Below the pieces are notes generated by a model. The model saw only the letters and a program-made list of their open reading frames with translations. It did no database searches and had not been told where the DNA came from. Of a stretch of 64,000 nucleotides of DNA, positions 44,242 to 59,200 are shown one piece after another. Source of the DNA: Pterobdella sp. o SKG-2022 (lineage: Eukaryota; Annelida; Clitellata; Hirudinida; Piscicolidae); contig OZ038321.1 of NCBI GenBank assembly GCA_964035795.1, positions 6,567,696-6,631,695 on the forward strand, read 5' to 3'. The position numbers and the translations under genes were made by a program. Position 1 is the stretch's first letter, and every line of letters begins with the position of its first letter.

Positions 44242-47200
44242 ATGGCAAGGTACCAGACCAGAAAAGTGGTCCTTCCCGAAATTAGAGACCCTCAAACAGG
44301 CCTTTTGGACTGTGATATGGTGTCCAGTATCATGGACAGAGAAAGTTAGTTTTTTTTTTATTTTAATTATTTTCATTATTATCTTTTTTTCTATTCTCCA
44401 AACACCTTATTCACTTTTTATTTAATTTTTTGAGCTTTGAAGTGATGTAGTTTGTTGTGTGACGACAGAAATGTTTTCTGGGTCAGATCGTTATGTTTTA
44501 TGGCTTTTTTCTCACTTTTCCTGTTGACATTATCATTTAGTTCTATTTAACGTTCAATGTTTTTCTCTACATTTTGTTTTCAGCACAATTTTTGCAAAAA
44601 TATTTCCCGAAGCATCAAAAATGTATGGTTGCTTTTCGCCGACTCAAACTATAAAAATTTCTTTTTCAAATTGTAGCTTTTATTTACTTGATAAGAATCA
44701 GTATAATTATAAATATCTACCAACCAAGTGATTCTATGGATTTCGTTAATTATCAATTTGCCGCACTTGTTAAATGGAGTCTTCTCACAAGACATCAACA
44801 CTGGCTTGACAATTATACAGGCACTTCGCGCCCACATTAAAAACATCGATTAGCTTAAGCACGAGCCTATAGTTAATGAAACAATCATAGAACTTCAAAA
44901 AAATTGTGAAAGTACTGAAATAATCATTTTTTTACATTCGTATCTGAATAAAACTATTTTTTTTGTTATTTGAGAAAAAAAATATTTATTTCATTTCAAA
45001 GAACACTATATTTAAGAAAATTTTAAGAACATTCTGATACATTAAAGAAGTTTTATGAAAAAAAAACTAACATTTATCAACTAACAAAGCTTTTTGTACA
45101 AGAGTGAATATTTAAACATTATGATACATGAATATTTTCAAGAAAAAAAACTAACACTTCAACTAACAAAGCCTATGATTGGTCCAACTTAAAACAGAGA
45201 CACAATTGCTTTGCCGCTTGGAACTTCTTTAGACAATTATAATGACCTTATTCAAGAAAAATCTTCTTACCTGAAACATTTCTCAGTTCAGATTTCAAAT
45301 CTATTTTTTTTGATAATTTTCTTTCATATAATATTGTTTCGAATGATGTTTAATAGCTCATTTTGGTGATTCCTAAAAACTTGCATCAATGCTTTTAATG
45401 TAGCAGTACGATATGTCTCTGTTATCAAGGTTGTACTAGGAATAAGATTCGGTAAAAGATACTAGATACATAAGAATTGTAGTCGATGATTTAATGTGCA
45501 ATAAAAAATTTGAAAAATTTGAAAGAAATTTTATTTTGGTTTACTTCCAAGAATTTCAATAAGCAATAAATTGAATATATTTATCACAAGCTTCATACTT
45601 TATGCTTTTGAGAATTTTCATTTTTCCAAAAATCTATAGTGATTAAAAAATCAACATTAAAATTAATATTTAATTCTTTCTTAATCGCTAGAACCTCAAG
45701 ATCAAAACGTATTGGTCTCATTGGCAAAAAAGAACAATTACAACCTACTACCTCACCACATCAAATCTGGCGTTGAAATTAATTGGGTTGACAGTGTGAG
45801 TGTTTAGTTGCCATTGAAATAAGATATTAATATTCACCTTTTTTTTCAACTATTAGTAATATTTTGCTGAAAACCTAAAATGCAAAATTTTATACTATGA
45901 TGATAGTTTAATATTGTTGTTATATAATTTATTTTTTATTATTTTTATTATTTTTATTTTGATTTTTTTTCCTTTTTCTATACAATATAAAACCAACGTT
46001 CACTTATAATTGAATACTTTTTCTGTGATTTCCGATGTCACTTTATTCAAATTCATTAAATATTTTTTTATGAACAGATTTTATCATAGAATAAAACTGA
46101 GAAATATGAATCAAAATTAAAATTCAGTACTAATGTATTTTAAAAAATTTAGAGAAAAAAAGAATAACAAATATAATAAAACTCATTATACAATAGAAAA
46201 AAAATAATAATAACAAAAAGCCAAACATCAATTCAAAAAGCCAAACAGGAAACGAGAACTTTATTCATAATCAATAGAAGTTTATCAGGCAAAGTTTGCA
46301 CGTTTAATCATTCATTTCTTATCAATAAATTCACCTATGTGTAGTTTCAATATGAAATGTAAATTTTTGACTTGAAGAAAAATCTTTTTATAAATCTCAG
46401 TTTTTCTTGTTTTTTTGATGATTCTATTTGAAATTATTTTTTGATAAGAACATTTATAATACACTTATGAAGTCTAATTATTTTTTTTGAGATGCATTTT
46501 AATGTGGTATAGTACATATTCAACAACATTTAATCAAAATAATAATTCTTGTTTTTTTCTTATTTTTCAAAAAGCCACAGTTTCACTATTAATGCTAGCA
46601 GTAATTTATTTTTTAAAGGTTGAAAGTTAAAATCATATTAATTTTTATTGAAACATATACTAAATTTTTCTATAAAACCTATATTATTGAGATGTATTTT
46701 TACTTAGTTATTTGAATTTTTCTAGGTGCTGACAGCTGTTAATGTTATTACCGACACGTGTTACAACCAGACAATTTATCAATATATGTGAATTAATTGG
46801 CAATTTTCAACAATAAAATACAATAAAAACAAAAAATACATTGAAATATAAAAAAACTACAAAACAAAAATAAAACACGAAAATACAATCCGATACAAAA
46901 AAATGAATAAAACAATCAAAACAGAAAAATATGCAATAAAAAAACTAAATCCAAATGACTGATGATCAGCTCTTTGGAATTTTTTTCTTGAGTAAAGATA
47001 TCTTCGAAACAGTCATGTGGTGAAATGAGTGATGTTTACAAGTTTTGATACTACAACTTCACTTTAATCAGTATTTCATCAGGTTGAACGTCTGATTGAA
47101 GTGTAGCCTACAAATATTATGTTAAAAAACAACACAAAGATGTTCAAAAAATTATTACGAAGTCTTTCGATTTTATGAAAAGCATCATCAGGTGAAAATC

Positions 47201-50200
47201 GGAAAGCTTTGTATTAAATTTTTGAATACTTTTGTTTTGCATTTTACCATCATATTCTCATGACTTTTTGAAATTATTTGTTTATTATTTTTATTATAGT
47301 TATCATTTGTGTATTATTGTTATTATTTTTATTTTTATAATTTTATATAATATATAAAATTTTATTTATAATATATATTTCCGGTCTGGTGCCTAACGTG
47401 CAATTACAGAATGGTAAACTGTCAAAATAAATCCAGAACTACTACCCAGTTTTCTAGCGGAACTCTCAATGTTCGCGGTTTAAATAGCAACACAAAAAGA
47501 GAATGCTTAGATGAACAAGAAGGTGTGAAAATAAAAATGGCAGCTTGTTAAATGAATTTTTGGCAATCAACAATTTAACTGCCACCAAAACACTCTTCAA
47601 ACATCCTGCCAGACACCTAACCACATGGCAAGGAAAACTGAATAACAAAATGGTTTTTAACACAATAGACTACATCATCACTCAACAAAAAATCATCAGC
47701 TACATCAAAAACTCCAGAAGCTACTCTGGTATAAAACTATCAACAAATCACAGGCTTGTCAAAGTGATACTGCAAATACCAGAACCCCACCAACTTTGGA
47801 AAAAACCTAAACAACAAAATACAAAACTCACTTATCAACAGACAAATATCAAAAACTTCTCAAATATGATATCAACCAATTTCACAAATATTGAAGATTT
47901 TCAAAAAATAATATATAAATCTGCCCTGAAATGTTTCAAAAAGCAAAGCAACCAACAAACTAAAATAAAAGACCCAGAAAAAAACAAACTTAAGAACAAA
48001 ATCAATAAAATCAGAAACATTTTGAAAAATTGTAAAATAAATCAAACCACAAAAATAAACTTAAACAAAGAAAAACACATCATACAAAAACAAATTAACA
48101 AAAAATGCTTAAATAACAAATCCTCAATAACAGAAGAACAATTGAAAGAAATAGAAAATTCAAACTACAATCAAAGAATGCATAAAGCAATAAAACAACT
48201 AAACATCAAACATAAAACTCCACCACCTCTCTATACCAACTTTCAACTCACTTCATACTATAAAGAAAAATTTAACAAGTCTACAACAGCAACACAACAA
48301 AAACAAGAAAACCAAACACATATCAATGTCAAAATAACCAATAGTGAAGTCAACTCTGCCATAAAATCACTCGAAAACAATAGATCACCAGGCTATGACA
48401 ATATTGTTGCAGAAATGATGAAAATATTGAGTAGCATAACCATTGACAAACTTACTCATATAATAAACACCACAATCAACAACAAGCAACCTCATCAACT
48501 TGGCCTTGGCATCCTACTCCCTATACCAAAACACAATAAAACCAAAAAAGTAGAAAACACCAGACTAATAATACTACTCTCCACCATTAGAAAAATAATA
48601 TCACTCATCACTCTAAATAGACTAAGACCAACAATAGAAAACTACCTATCACCCAGCCAAGCTGCCTATAGGAAAAATAGATCTATAGAAGACATTGTAT
48701 GGACACTCAAACTAGAAATAGCAAGCACATTAAGCACCAATAACAAAATCACAATCCATGGTATAGACTTATCCTCAGCCTTTGACTCGGTCAACAGAGT
48801 AAAAATGATGGAGATATTGCATACAATCTGCTCCAAGGAAGATATGAAGTTGATACATTTTTTACTCAATGAAACCAGTCTGAGAGTGAGAACCAAAGAG
48901 GTAGGACCCACTTTCGACACCAATATTGGCATTCCTCAAGGAGATGGTCTCAGTCCAGTACTTTTCACCACATACCTAGAAGCAGCGTTGAGAGAAGTCA
49001 GAAATAATGTCCATGCCCAAGACATTGTATATGCTGATGATGTTGATTTCATTAGCAAAGATGGCGTCGACCTAAATATAGTGGAGAAAATATTGGAAAA
49101 GTGGAACCTAAAAATGAATCCCACAAAAACGGAGATTCTCAAAATCGGATCAGACAACCAGTGGAAAAATGCGAAAAAACTGGGCATGCTACTCGATACA
49201 AAGCAAGAGTGGAAAAGGCGAAAGCAGCTAACAACAACGGCAATGCTCAAGCTAAAACAAATATGGAACTCGAGCATAACAAGAAACAAAAAGTTAAGAA
49301 TCTACAAAGCATACGTTCAAAGCATCATGCTTTTTGGTTGTAGCACGTGGGCAATGGACAAGGGGATGGTTAGATCGGTGGACAGTTTCAACCGAAAAAT
49401 GGTGCGGTATATATGTGGGGTTTTCTGGCCAAACCGCATGAAAACCGAAACCGTGAATGCCCTGATTGAACCAGCCTCTCAAATCGTGACAAGGCGACGC
49501 TGGCAAATGTTAGGCCATATTCTGCGCATGGATGATCTGGTTCTAGCTAAACAATCCACCATCAATTGCCTCAAGAAAAAAAAACGCAAAGCGTGGAAGA
49601 CCTAGCACCAGCCTTCTCATAATGATCAATTACGATCTTAAAGCCCACAAACTAAACATAGATCAAGCAGTTGAACTGGCGCAAGACAGGGACCTATGGA
49701 AGCTGGAGGGAAGCCGTACACCGGCGAACGAAGATCTTTGAAAATATTTGAACCCCCAATTTTACCTCTATTTCTGTCTCTTCGAAACCCTCATAAATAA
49801 AAAATTAATAATATATTTTCAAATTTATTATACATAAACGACACTGATAAAGCACATTTTTTACGAAGAGGCAATCAAGACATACAATAGTCATCTCAAA
49901 ATTTAATGAAATTTTGTTCTAAAATATTCAACACGAGATTCATTTCATTAAAGCATATAGTCCCTATATGAGTATATGATAATCAGTTGATAAGACTATA
50001 TTTATCTGAATCCTTAAATAAACTATAAGATAGGATACTTTGATCATCAATTAGTATAGATAAATTCAACAAAATCTCTTATATTTGTGTTTTTTAAATA
50101 CATAATAATATAAATGAAAAGTTCAATCAATATTGTTGTGTATAAGAATAAGAGGCTGTTAATTTAATGAGCAATCAACTAAAAAATACCATAGTGATAA

Positions 50201-53200
50201 GTAGGGTTGGAAGATTGAAATTAATAAAAAAACAAAATTATTTAGCGAAATTTTTTTTTGCATAACTTAATGATAAAAATACTCTAATGCTATACACTTG
50301 ATAATAGTACAAAAAACTATGATAACTATCTATAAAGTAAAGGTTTAAAGTTTGTGAAACTAAAAATAATTACTTTTGAGCTGTTATGTTGGCTTAAGGA
50401 ATCTGATACTGATACAGTTTAATGTTTAAAAACTCTTATGAGTTGTATTGATATAAACTACTTTTGATAAAATAATGATAAGTTTGGCTGTTAATGTTTG
50501 TTACTCGGTAAAGCAGAAATATGAGAAATACATTGGAACCCTACCAAAAACCTAATACAATATGGGACCTAGTGTATTTTTAATACAAATTGAAACAAGA
50601 ATGCAAAAAAGTTTCAACATGAATTGATGATTATTTGACTTATAAAAGGATGATGACTCAACAAAGTTTGAAAATAAATGCAATTAAAATATTAAATGTT
50701 GCCGAAAAGAGTTCAATCAGTTCAATAGGAAAATTTTACTAAAGTTCAAAATAAACGACTAACGATAATTTAATGTAATAACTTTCAATTAGTCAAATGA
50801 TCTAGTTCCTTCAGCATGAATAATTGCAAAAACCAAAATATTTGTGGATGGATTGATTGAAAGTTAATTTCATTAAAAGATTTGAATTGTAGTTAATAAC
50901 CATGAATGGTGTTTCAATACTCAACACAACGAACTAAACATACAATCTAAACATGACTCGATAAAGGTTGAAGTTGAAAATTTTGATCAAGGGTTAAATG
51001 TATAAAGTAATAAAAAAAATTGAGATAATAGAAAAAAAATCCAAGAATGATGTGGGCTCAACTAAGAACGAACTGGAAAGACTCTGTTGAAGAGATCAAC
51101 AGTAATCCACCAGTCAAGTCTTCTGGGAAGGATGTTTCTGTTGGTGTCAGCAGTTTATTTTATATTAAAAATTTTATCTTTAATTTATTCATTAATTTTT
51201 TGCACTTTTTTTTCTGATTTATTTCATTTTTAAAAATATTTTTTGAGTTTCTATTTTATCTTTTTTTCTCCCTTGTTTCAATCTTTAAATATTTTCAAAT
51301 GAAAATGTTATTTCTTCAGAAAAAAAATTAGTAAAATGTATAAGAATTGGTTTTTCCTTGTTGAAATTCTTTATTAAGAGAAATATGTGTTGTAAGGAAA
51401 AATTCAACAATTAAATTGGTTTTGACATTTATAATTATCATAGTTCAAATAATGAAAAACTTTTTTTCATTATAGTTTAACAATCAATTAACGAGATTAT
51501 ATTGAATATAAAAACATTTAGAAAATTAACGTGTTGTTTAAGTCAAATTGTTTTATGTGTTTCCCATAATCTATAATTTTATCTCTAAGCGCCTCTGAAA
51601 CAGTTCAAATATTGTTTAAATCGCACTACAAAAATGTATATAATCGATAAAAATTTTAAAAATATATTTATTACTCAGTTATTACTGTCTGTAACATGCA
51701 TGAATCAACTAACAATTTAATATAAAATCTGCAAATCATTCGCTAGATGGACAGAACAGCCATCCACTGGGCGGCTTCTTCAGGTAGCTATGAAGCCCTA
51801 CTGCAGCTCATTAACCTGGGTGCTAATATCATGGTTGTCGATAAGGTCTGGTCATTATAATACTTTTGACAATTACAGCACTATTATTATAAGATTACTT
51901 ATGTTGATCATAACAATGCTACAATTACTAAAATAAACTCTAAGCTTAAATGTACAAATATGTTTGTGTACTTGTTTACAAATTTATCTATAATTTCATC
52001 ATTATATATACATATATGAAAAAATACATAAATGTCTCTAAAGTTGTAAATTCATAAATGTATTTAAAGCTATAACATTACACAACATAGTTTGGAATGA
52101 CTCCACTGCTCTGGGCGGCATGGTATGGCCATACAAAGTGCTTCATCAAGCTTGTGAAGGTTGGCTTATTATTAGATGCTTCTGTGTGACTAATTGAGAT
52201 TTAACATTACTAAATACAATCGTTTAGTCATATAATATTCGTAAGCTGCTACTTTTCTCATTAGACTGAGTTAATGAGCATTTTTAGACAAAATAAATAA
52301 TTATTCAACTGTAATCTTGTTTAATGTTATAGTATTTTTTAACTATGAAATGATATTTTTGGCCTAGAAACTTCTGAAGTTAATGCCACTATAATCCTAT
52401 TCGTGATTGTATTATATACTTGTATTAAGTATTTGTTCATTTCATTAAAAAATGAAATTTCTTTCATCACATACAGCTCTACAAGAAGAATTTACAATGC
52501 AGGAACAAAGTATTCATTCATCTATATAAATATTTTTTATTCTACTATTCATCAATTGTACCAAAGTTTCATTGGAAAGATGAAAAGATAAGCTTTTTAA
52601 CTAAGACTTTGTGCAACTAGAAATCGTAAGACAAATGACGCAGTACCATATTAGCCTAAAAGAAATTACTTCACTCTTGTACGCGTTTCTGCTCCTAGCT
52701 TAACACCAAAAAATACTTCAAGATCTAAATACTTAGTGAACTATTAGAAATTTTAAATTTCAAATAATCTTGTTTAAACTCACTCTACATAACATATTGA
52801 AAAAACGACTAGCTGTAAGTTACCATGTATGAAAACAAAATTAAGTGGACTTCTTAGGTTTTAAGCTATATACAATCCCAATAATGAAATATCTTTTCTT
52901 CGCTCCAAACTTATAACATCCAAATCAAATATTCCTTTTTTGCTATAGCCTACATAATATCATAGTAAAAGCAAATTTTTTCATTATTTTTCAATAAATA
53001 AAATCTCATTCTGAAGTTTCAAGATGAGGTTCTGTTTATCAAAATTCATATATTTTCAAAAAATAAATTATATTTTTAAAAATTCTCATTTCTGACGCAT
53101 AAAATGAGAACTTTTTTAAAAAAGATACATACGATGTCTCTACAATTTTTCTTTCCTAGCACACCGGCAATATCAATTAATCACTTATCCTTCCTTTTAG

Positions 53201-56200
53201 TTTCTATAATATAGTTATATGACCAAACTCGCCTTCTTCAACACACCATATCAGCAACGCATGAACATTCTACACTGTGTCTCAGCCAACAACCAAGGCC
53301 ATTTGGTGGACTTCATTGGGGAGTGTATTGAAGGATTCCCGCTAAATGCTAAAGATATTGTTAGTTTTTTTTAATTTTTTTTGTTTTTTGAATATGTAGT
53401 TTGTTTGTTTTTTATTTCTAATATAACATTTATTTTTTTTCATAGTTTCATTATTACTACATCATTCATACATTTTCATTATAGGCTTTACTATGACTCG
53501 AAAAAATTATTATATGCTTCGAGTTTACAATTTCTTTATTAATATTATAACATCATACCCACTCCACAATATACGCTTTAACAACCCTACTCATTATCAT
53601 CTTCTATTTCAACTCTTCAAACCTCCTCCCATTATTATTTTACTAACCCTCACAACAGTATGGCATGACGGCTCTCCACATGGCTGCGGATCAGGGACAT
53701 TATGAAGTGGTGGTTAAGCTACTTTCGTTTGGGCCCAAAACTGAGGCAGTTGATAAGGTAGAAGAGGTTACAGGGTGAGAGTGTGTATGTATAGGTGTTA
53801 AAAGGATGTTAAAATAATTAATGAATTCAACGTAGGAGTTATATTGGTGTAACTTTATTTGAATTTAAAAAACGAAAAACAAAATTGAAACAGAAATTTG
53901 ATTAATATTATTCCATTTTATCTTAATATCAAAATATATTATCATCATGCGAGCCTTTCGTCTTATAATGAAAAATTTCCATAAGCGAATTTTTTAAAGC
54001 TTTAGTATTTATATACCTACTAAATACTCAGCTTTTTTTTATTACTCATTCATCTATACATCCTTCTACAGCTGGGCTCGATACCCTTACATTACGCCTG
54101 CAGAAACGGCAGTGTGTCTATCTTTGAGGCACTGTTGAAGGCTGGGTCTGCCACTGATTTCAGAAACAATGTAGGTAGAAGTTTCGTCTTTGCATTAGAA
54201 ATTTTTTGAAATATTTCTTTACCTTGAGGGTTTATACAATCATTCTATTTAATGTTATTAAAATTACAAAGAGCTTATATGAATATTATATATATATAAC
54301 TTGAAATTCCAACAAGCAAAATTAAATTTTCAAACAGTAACTCAAATTTTTAAACAAGAAGTTTTTAAATATTGCAGTTATAGCACATTGGCAAAATAGA
54401 ACTTGATAATTTAAGTTATTTCTAGAATGTTACTCTAAAAAAGATTTTTGTTTGCGCCTAGTGCATATATTATTAAGTAATTGAGATCTAAGTGAAATCT
54501 AATTAGAATGTAAGTTATAACGAAAGTCTACCAAGCTTTTTTCAATTAAAATTGTATGTGTTTTTGAGAATGTATTAGCAACACAGTAACCAAAATATCA
54601 TTACCCATTCCCTATACAACACCACTTATTGAGACCCAATATAAATCATTGAAATGCAGCAAGGATTGACCCCTCTTCATTACGCTGTGATAAGTGAAAA
54701 AACACACATCGTCAAACGACTTATCAAAGTTCTCAATAAAAAACAACTGAACATAGGATCTGAGGTAGTTTGGGGGTTCATAACTTTATTGACAAATCTT
54801 CATTTTTGTACTATAACATGTAAAAATTGCTAACTTGTGGTACTAATCAAGTGGCGTTTAAAGAGAAGCGAATAAAATTTTATTCTGATTTTCGAAATTT
54901 TTAGCTGAATAAAGTTATTTATACATAAATCCGTTTTGATTTGTTAATAAAATTTTTTTTCATTCAGTTCAAAGTTTTTGATTTATTTCAATTGGAAAAC
55001 AAAAATAACATGTAATATCGAGCAGTCACTAAAATTCCATCTATCAATTACATTTATTAATTATAATGATGAATAACGCTTTTATTAAACTCAAAGACAG
55101 GCGAGACAGCCCTGATGACAGCAGGCACAATAGGCAACGTGGCCATATTCACTATGCTCATCAAGGCACCCAACATCGATGTTAATGCCAAGGATGCGGT
55201 GAGTTTTGTGAGTCATAACTAGGAGTTATGATATTAGATGGTTCTGCATTGCTTTGTGTCATATGCTTTTAATCAGGGGTTTGGTGTTGTTTTTGTGGTA
55301 AGCTATCATATTTAGAACTTTGTTGAGAGGATTGCAATCGTGAATGAGAGTGTTTTATTATCCTTTTTTTTTTTTGGGAATATATCAACATTTTTTAGTA
55401 ATAATCATTTTAGCCACATTTTTTCATTTTTTTTCTCTTTGTCTTACATCATTTTTTTATTTTCCTCAATCACTCCTACCACCGACCTCCAACAGAATGG
55501 TAACACAGTATGCCATTTGATATGCAGACGAACAGAAAACAACACTGAAATCCTCCACGTCCTTCTCAACTCAAACAAACTCGACATCAACATCACCAAC
55601 TATGTAAGTTAATTAGATTATTGGGTAGTAATAACTCAAAGCAAACAAATTTTTAAATGACAAATACAAAAATCTAATTGCATGCAAATAAATATGAAGT
55701 AAAAAATTTTAAAATCAAGATGTTTCAAAACTTGCCTTCAGTATCATGGCTTTTTTTCTGTGTTTTTGATCATTCAGGTTTTTCTTCACATGACTTTAAT
55801 TTCAGGAAAAATAATTAGGCTTTTCTAATTTTACAAAAATCTTTCGTTGTTCATAAGAATAGTTTGGTATATGTTTTGCTTTCAACAATATTTTTCGTTA
55901 TAATCGCTAGAACGAACATGAATAGCTGTCAATAACTCAAATAACGTTAATATAATCATTAAATGTAACTTATTAATCAGTAATTGAGCATATTAGATTA
56001 TAATGTTGTACATGTCTCAGTGGGTGGGGCTGACAGCAGTCAGTCTAGACTATTGGTACTACTTAAAAAGTAATTTGTAAACTACATTGACAATAGTAAA
56101 AATCGTTTCTATATTTGTACCTTCATTAAACAAACAAATAATCATCAACAATGTTTTTATACTAATATTATCGTTAAACACACTAAAACCACCAATAAAC

Positions 56201-59200
56201 TCCTAAACTTGCTGAGCATAGAGAGGGGAGATAGCGTTGCACTCAGCCATAGAGTACAACGAAGCAAAAATAGTGGATATGTTGATAAATGCAGGATCTT
56301 CACTCTACATCAATACCAAGGTGGGAGATAGTGTTAGTCCAATAAATAATTTACCTTGTTAACTTCAACTAAGACATTTTCTTGAATGAGTTGTTTTTGA
56401 GAAACTGTAAAACAACTGTTATTTTATATATAACTGTTTATATATTAAAATAGCATTATGCCATCATTCTTATAGTCTTAGTTTGAGGTTCTAATTTCCA
56501 AAAATAATATGTTTTCAATCAAATAAACTCATTTATACACTTAATTTCAACGTAAAGCTTATGATCATGAATTAACATTCTATACCAGTATAATTTATAA
56601 TAATGTTTTTAAAAACTTCATCAAACTATTGGGACCAGCAATAAAGAAATCTCAACTTCGAAGATCAATATATCAAAAAGTTATGTCGAATTGTTTTTGA
56701 AATAACATTGTACTGATGTTTTATAAGACTGAAAATTACAGTTTTTTTTTGAAATTTTAATTAACAAAAAGACTAAAACAAAAAAAATGCTATTATATTT
56801 TTTTGCTTGAATAAGTTTCGAAAAAAATATTATGTTTTGGTTTTTAAAAAACATTCCATGTTCTATTTTATAATAGCTTTTTATTTTAACTAATCTCAAT
56901 TTTTCAAATTTTTTCGAAATTTTGCACTGGTATACCATCCAATGTTGGAGGGAAAAAGAATATTGGTACTTCTTTTTATTTTAATGCAAAACTGGATATT
57001 TTCATCTCCATTACCATGTTATTATGTCTAATTGAAAAAAATCTCAAAAGCTTCTTACTTCAATAAAAATTTCGGTTTCGATTTTCTCTGTCTCTAAGTT
57101 AGTAAAATAAGTGTTTTTTAATGGTTATTTGGTAATTTCTGATTTCATTTTTTTTTCTAAAAAACCATTTAAATAATATTATTTGGTACTTTTTATTTCA
57201 ATATTTTAATTCGATATTGTATCAATTTTTTTTTGCACACCTATTTTTTCCAGTTTTCATGAAATTTTTTCATAGATGTTTATTTTCTACTATTTTTCAT
57301 GCAATGCTTCTATTTTTTCCTTACAATTTCTTCCTCTGACATGGGTTTGCCCTGTACCAAGTGCATCAGTATTGTTTGCGGGTGCTCCTATTATTTACAT
57401 ACCTATGACTTAGACCATGATTTCAAAACTAAATATTAAAAAAAAATTTTTTTGGAAATGTTGTGAGGTCTAGTGTAATCTCGTTTGTTTTTATGAAAAA
57501 AAATTGAAGAAAAAACTTTTTATGATAAAATTGATCAACTTAAACGTATTAAAGAAGGTTCACACAGTTTTTAGTGTAGCTTTTGTTTGGTTCTTGACAC
57601 CAGGCCTATTTCATTATTTGTGGATAATATAAATAGAAAAATACTAGATTTTGTTTGAAAAATTGAATGATGAGTGGTGATTTTGAGAAACTTTTTATAA
57701 AATATTAAGTCTTATAAGGTTTTTCAATTTCAATAATATATTTTTTTACTGAGAAAAAAACAATATTTGTTTAGATTAATGCTTTTTCTCAAGATTGTAC
57801 CTATCACGCAAACTTTGTCAGTACATCATACCAGCCGACGATCAAAATAAAAAATTAGTAACTGCATAATATATTAAATAAATTTATCTTTTAGCAAAAA
57901 AAATAATTTCATACATAAAACACCAACTAAGACATTATGTATTCAATACACAATGTTTTAGACATCATGTATTTAACATATGCTGTGCAAAATTTCTTTT
58001 ACATTTTTAAATATAGCCGTAAACCAATATACATGTATAAATGTTACACTAAACAGATATTAAGTACAAATATTACACAATATTTCAAACAAACTTAGTT
58101 CTACAATATAAACACTAAACTAATTTATATGCAGAATCACCAATACCATAAAAATACCAAATTAAACTAATGGCTAAATAAAAAGCTATCACATCGAACC
58201 AGTGATTATTGTTGTTTTTATCAAATTTCCAAAACGCGTAATTCACAAAAAAAAATTTTTTAAGAAAAGATTTATTAAAGTGACTACATCGAAACAACCC
58301 ATCCCACTATTCTTAAATGCAGTACGGCAACTCTCCTCTGATTCTAGCAGCCAAGTCTGGCAACAAAGACTGCGTGGATTTGGTGATCAGGGGACAACGG
58401 GTGCATATGTTAACAGATAATGATGAATACTTCAAGGTGGTTGGGTTATGGGACGAATATTACGGGTTATTGATCGTTATAATGATTTTTTTTCATTACT
58501 TATATTTATTAGATTTTTCCATAAAAATCACTTAATATGCCTTTTATTCATTATTTGCTAAGTATACTTTTTTATTTATTATGAGTTTTTTTAAAATTTT
58601 ATGCTTTTTAATATTTTGAAGATCTGAAATTCTTAAATATATCCACAAAGATTCAATTGTTTTTTAATGAAGTTATGATCTTAAAACTGCATTATTTGCA
58701 GCAATTTAAAACTATAACAAACCATCAAAAATTGTTTAAAACTAGAAACATACGATTTTATCAACATTGAATGTATTATTAATCCCAAAGGAAAATTTCT
58801 GTTTCGTCGCCATTCAAGATGTGACTTATAGTGACGACAGTGATGTAGAAAAACACGAAGACACAAAGAGCCATACAAGCAGAAGTACTAGAAGAAGTGA
58901 TCACAGTGAAACTACTGTAAGAAAGGATTTTCATAGCAATTTGGGCAGTGACGACTTGGATGAAGATTTGAGGAATCAACTATTGAGAACATCTTTTGAG
59001 AAAGTGGAAGAAGAAAGAACTACAGATGTTCTTGATGACTTTAAAGGTGGTGATGAAATTTTCTTATATGATATTTTTCAATTTAAATAATAAAAAAAAT
59101 TCATTAGTTATTTTTAAATTTTTATAGAAAACATATCAAAAAACCATGAAGACAATACATCGATCTCAACGAGAAAAGACACCATTTATTCCGGAGTCTC

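Larger units (their letters stand above)
45796..51746 (+). other. ANKDD1A intron 2 (5,951 bp)
   Basis: It contains the second compact LINE (47,386-49,805) and an L2-like 3' remnant (51,588-51,660). The rest is AT-rich without recognised features. Confidence 0.6.

Noticed and set aside
55340..55612. Open frame extending upstream of ANKDD1A exon 10
   Set aside because: The upstream part is T-rich intron. The acceptor AACAG at 55,495 and the ankyrin alignment fix the exon start at 55,496.
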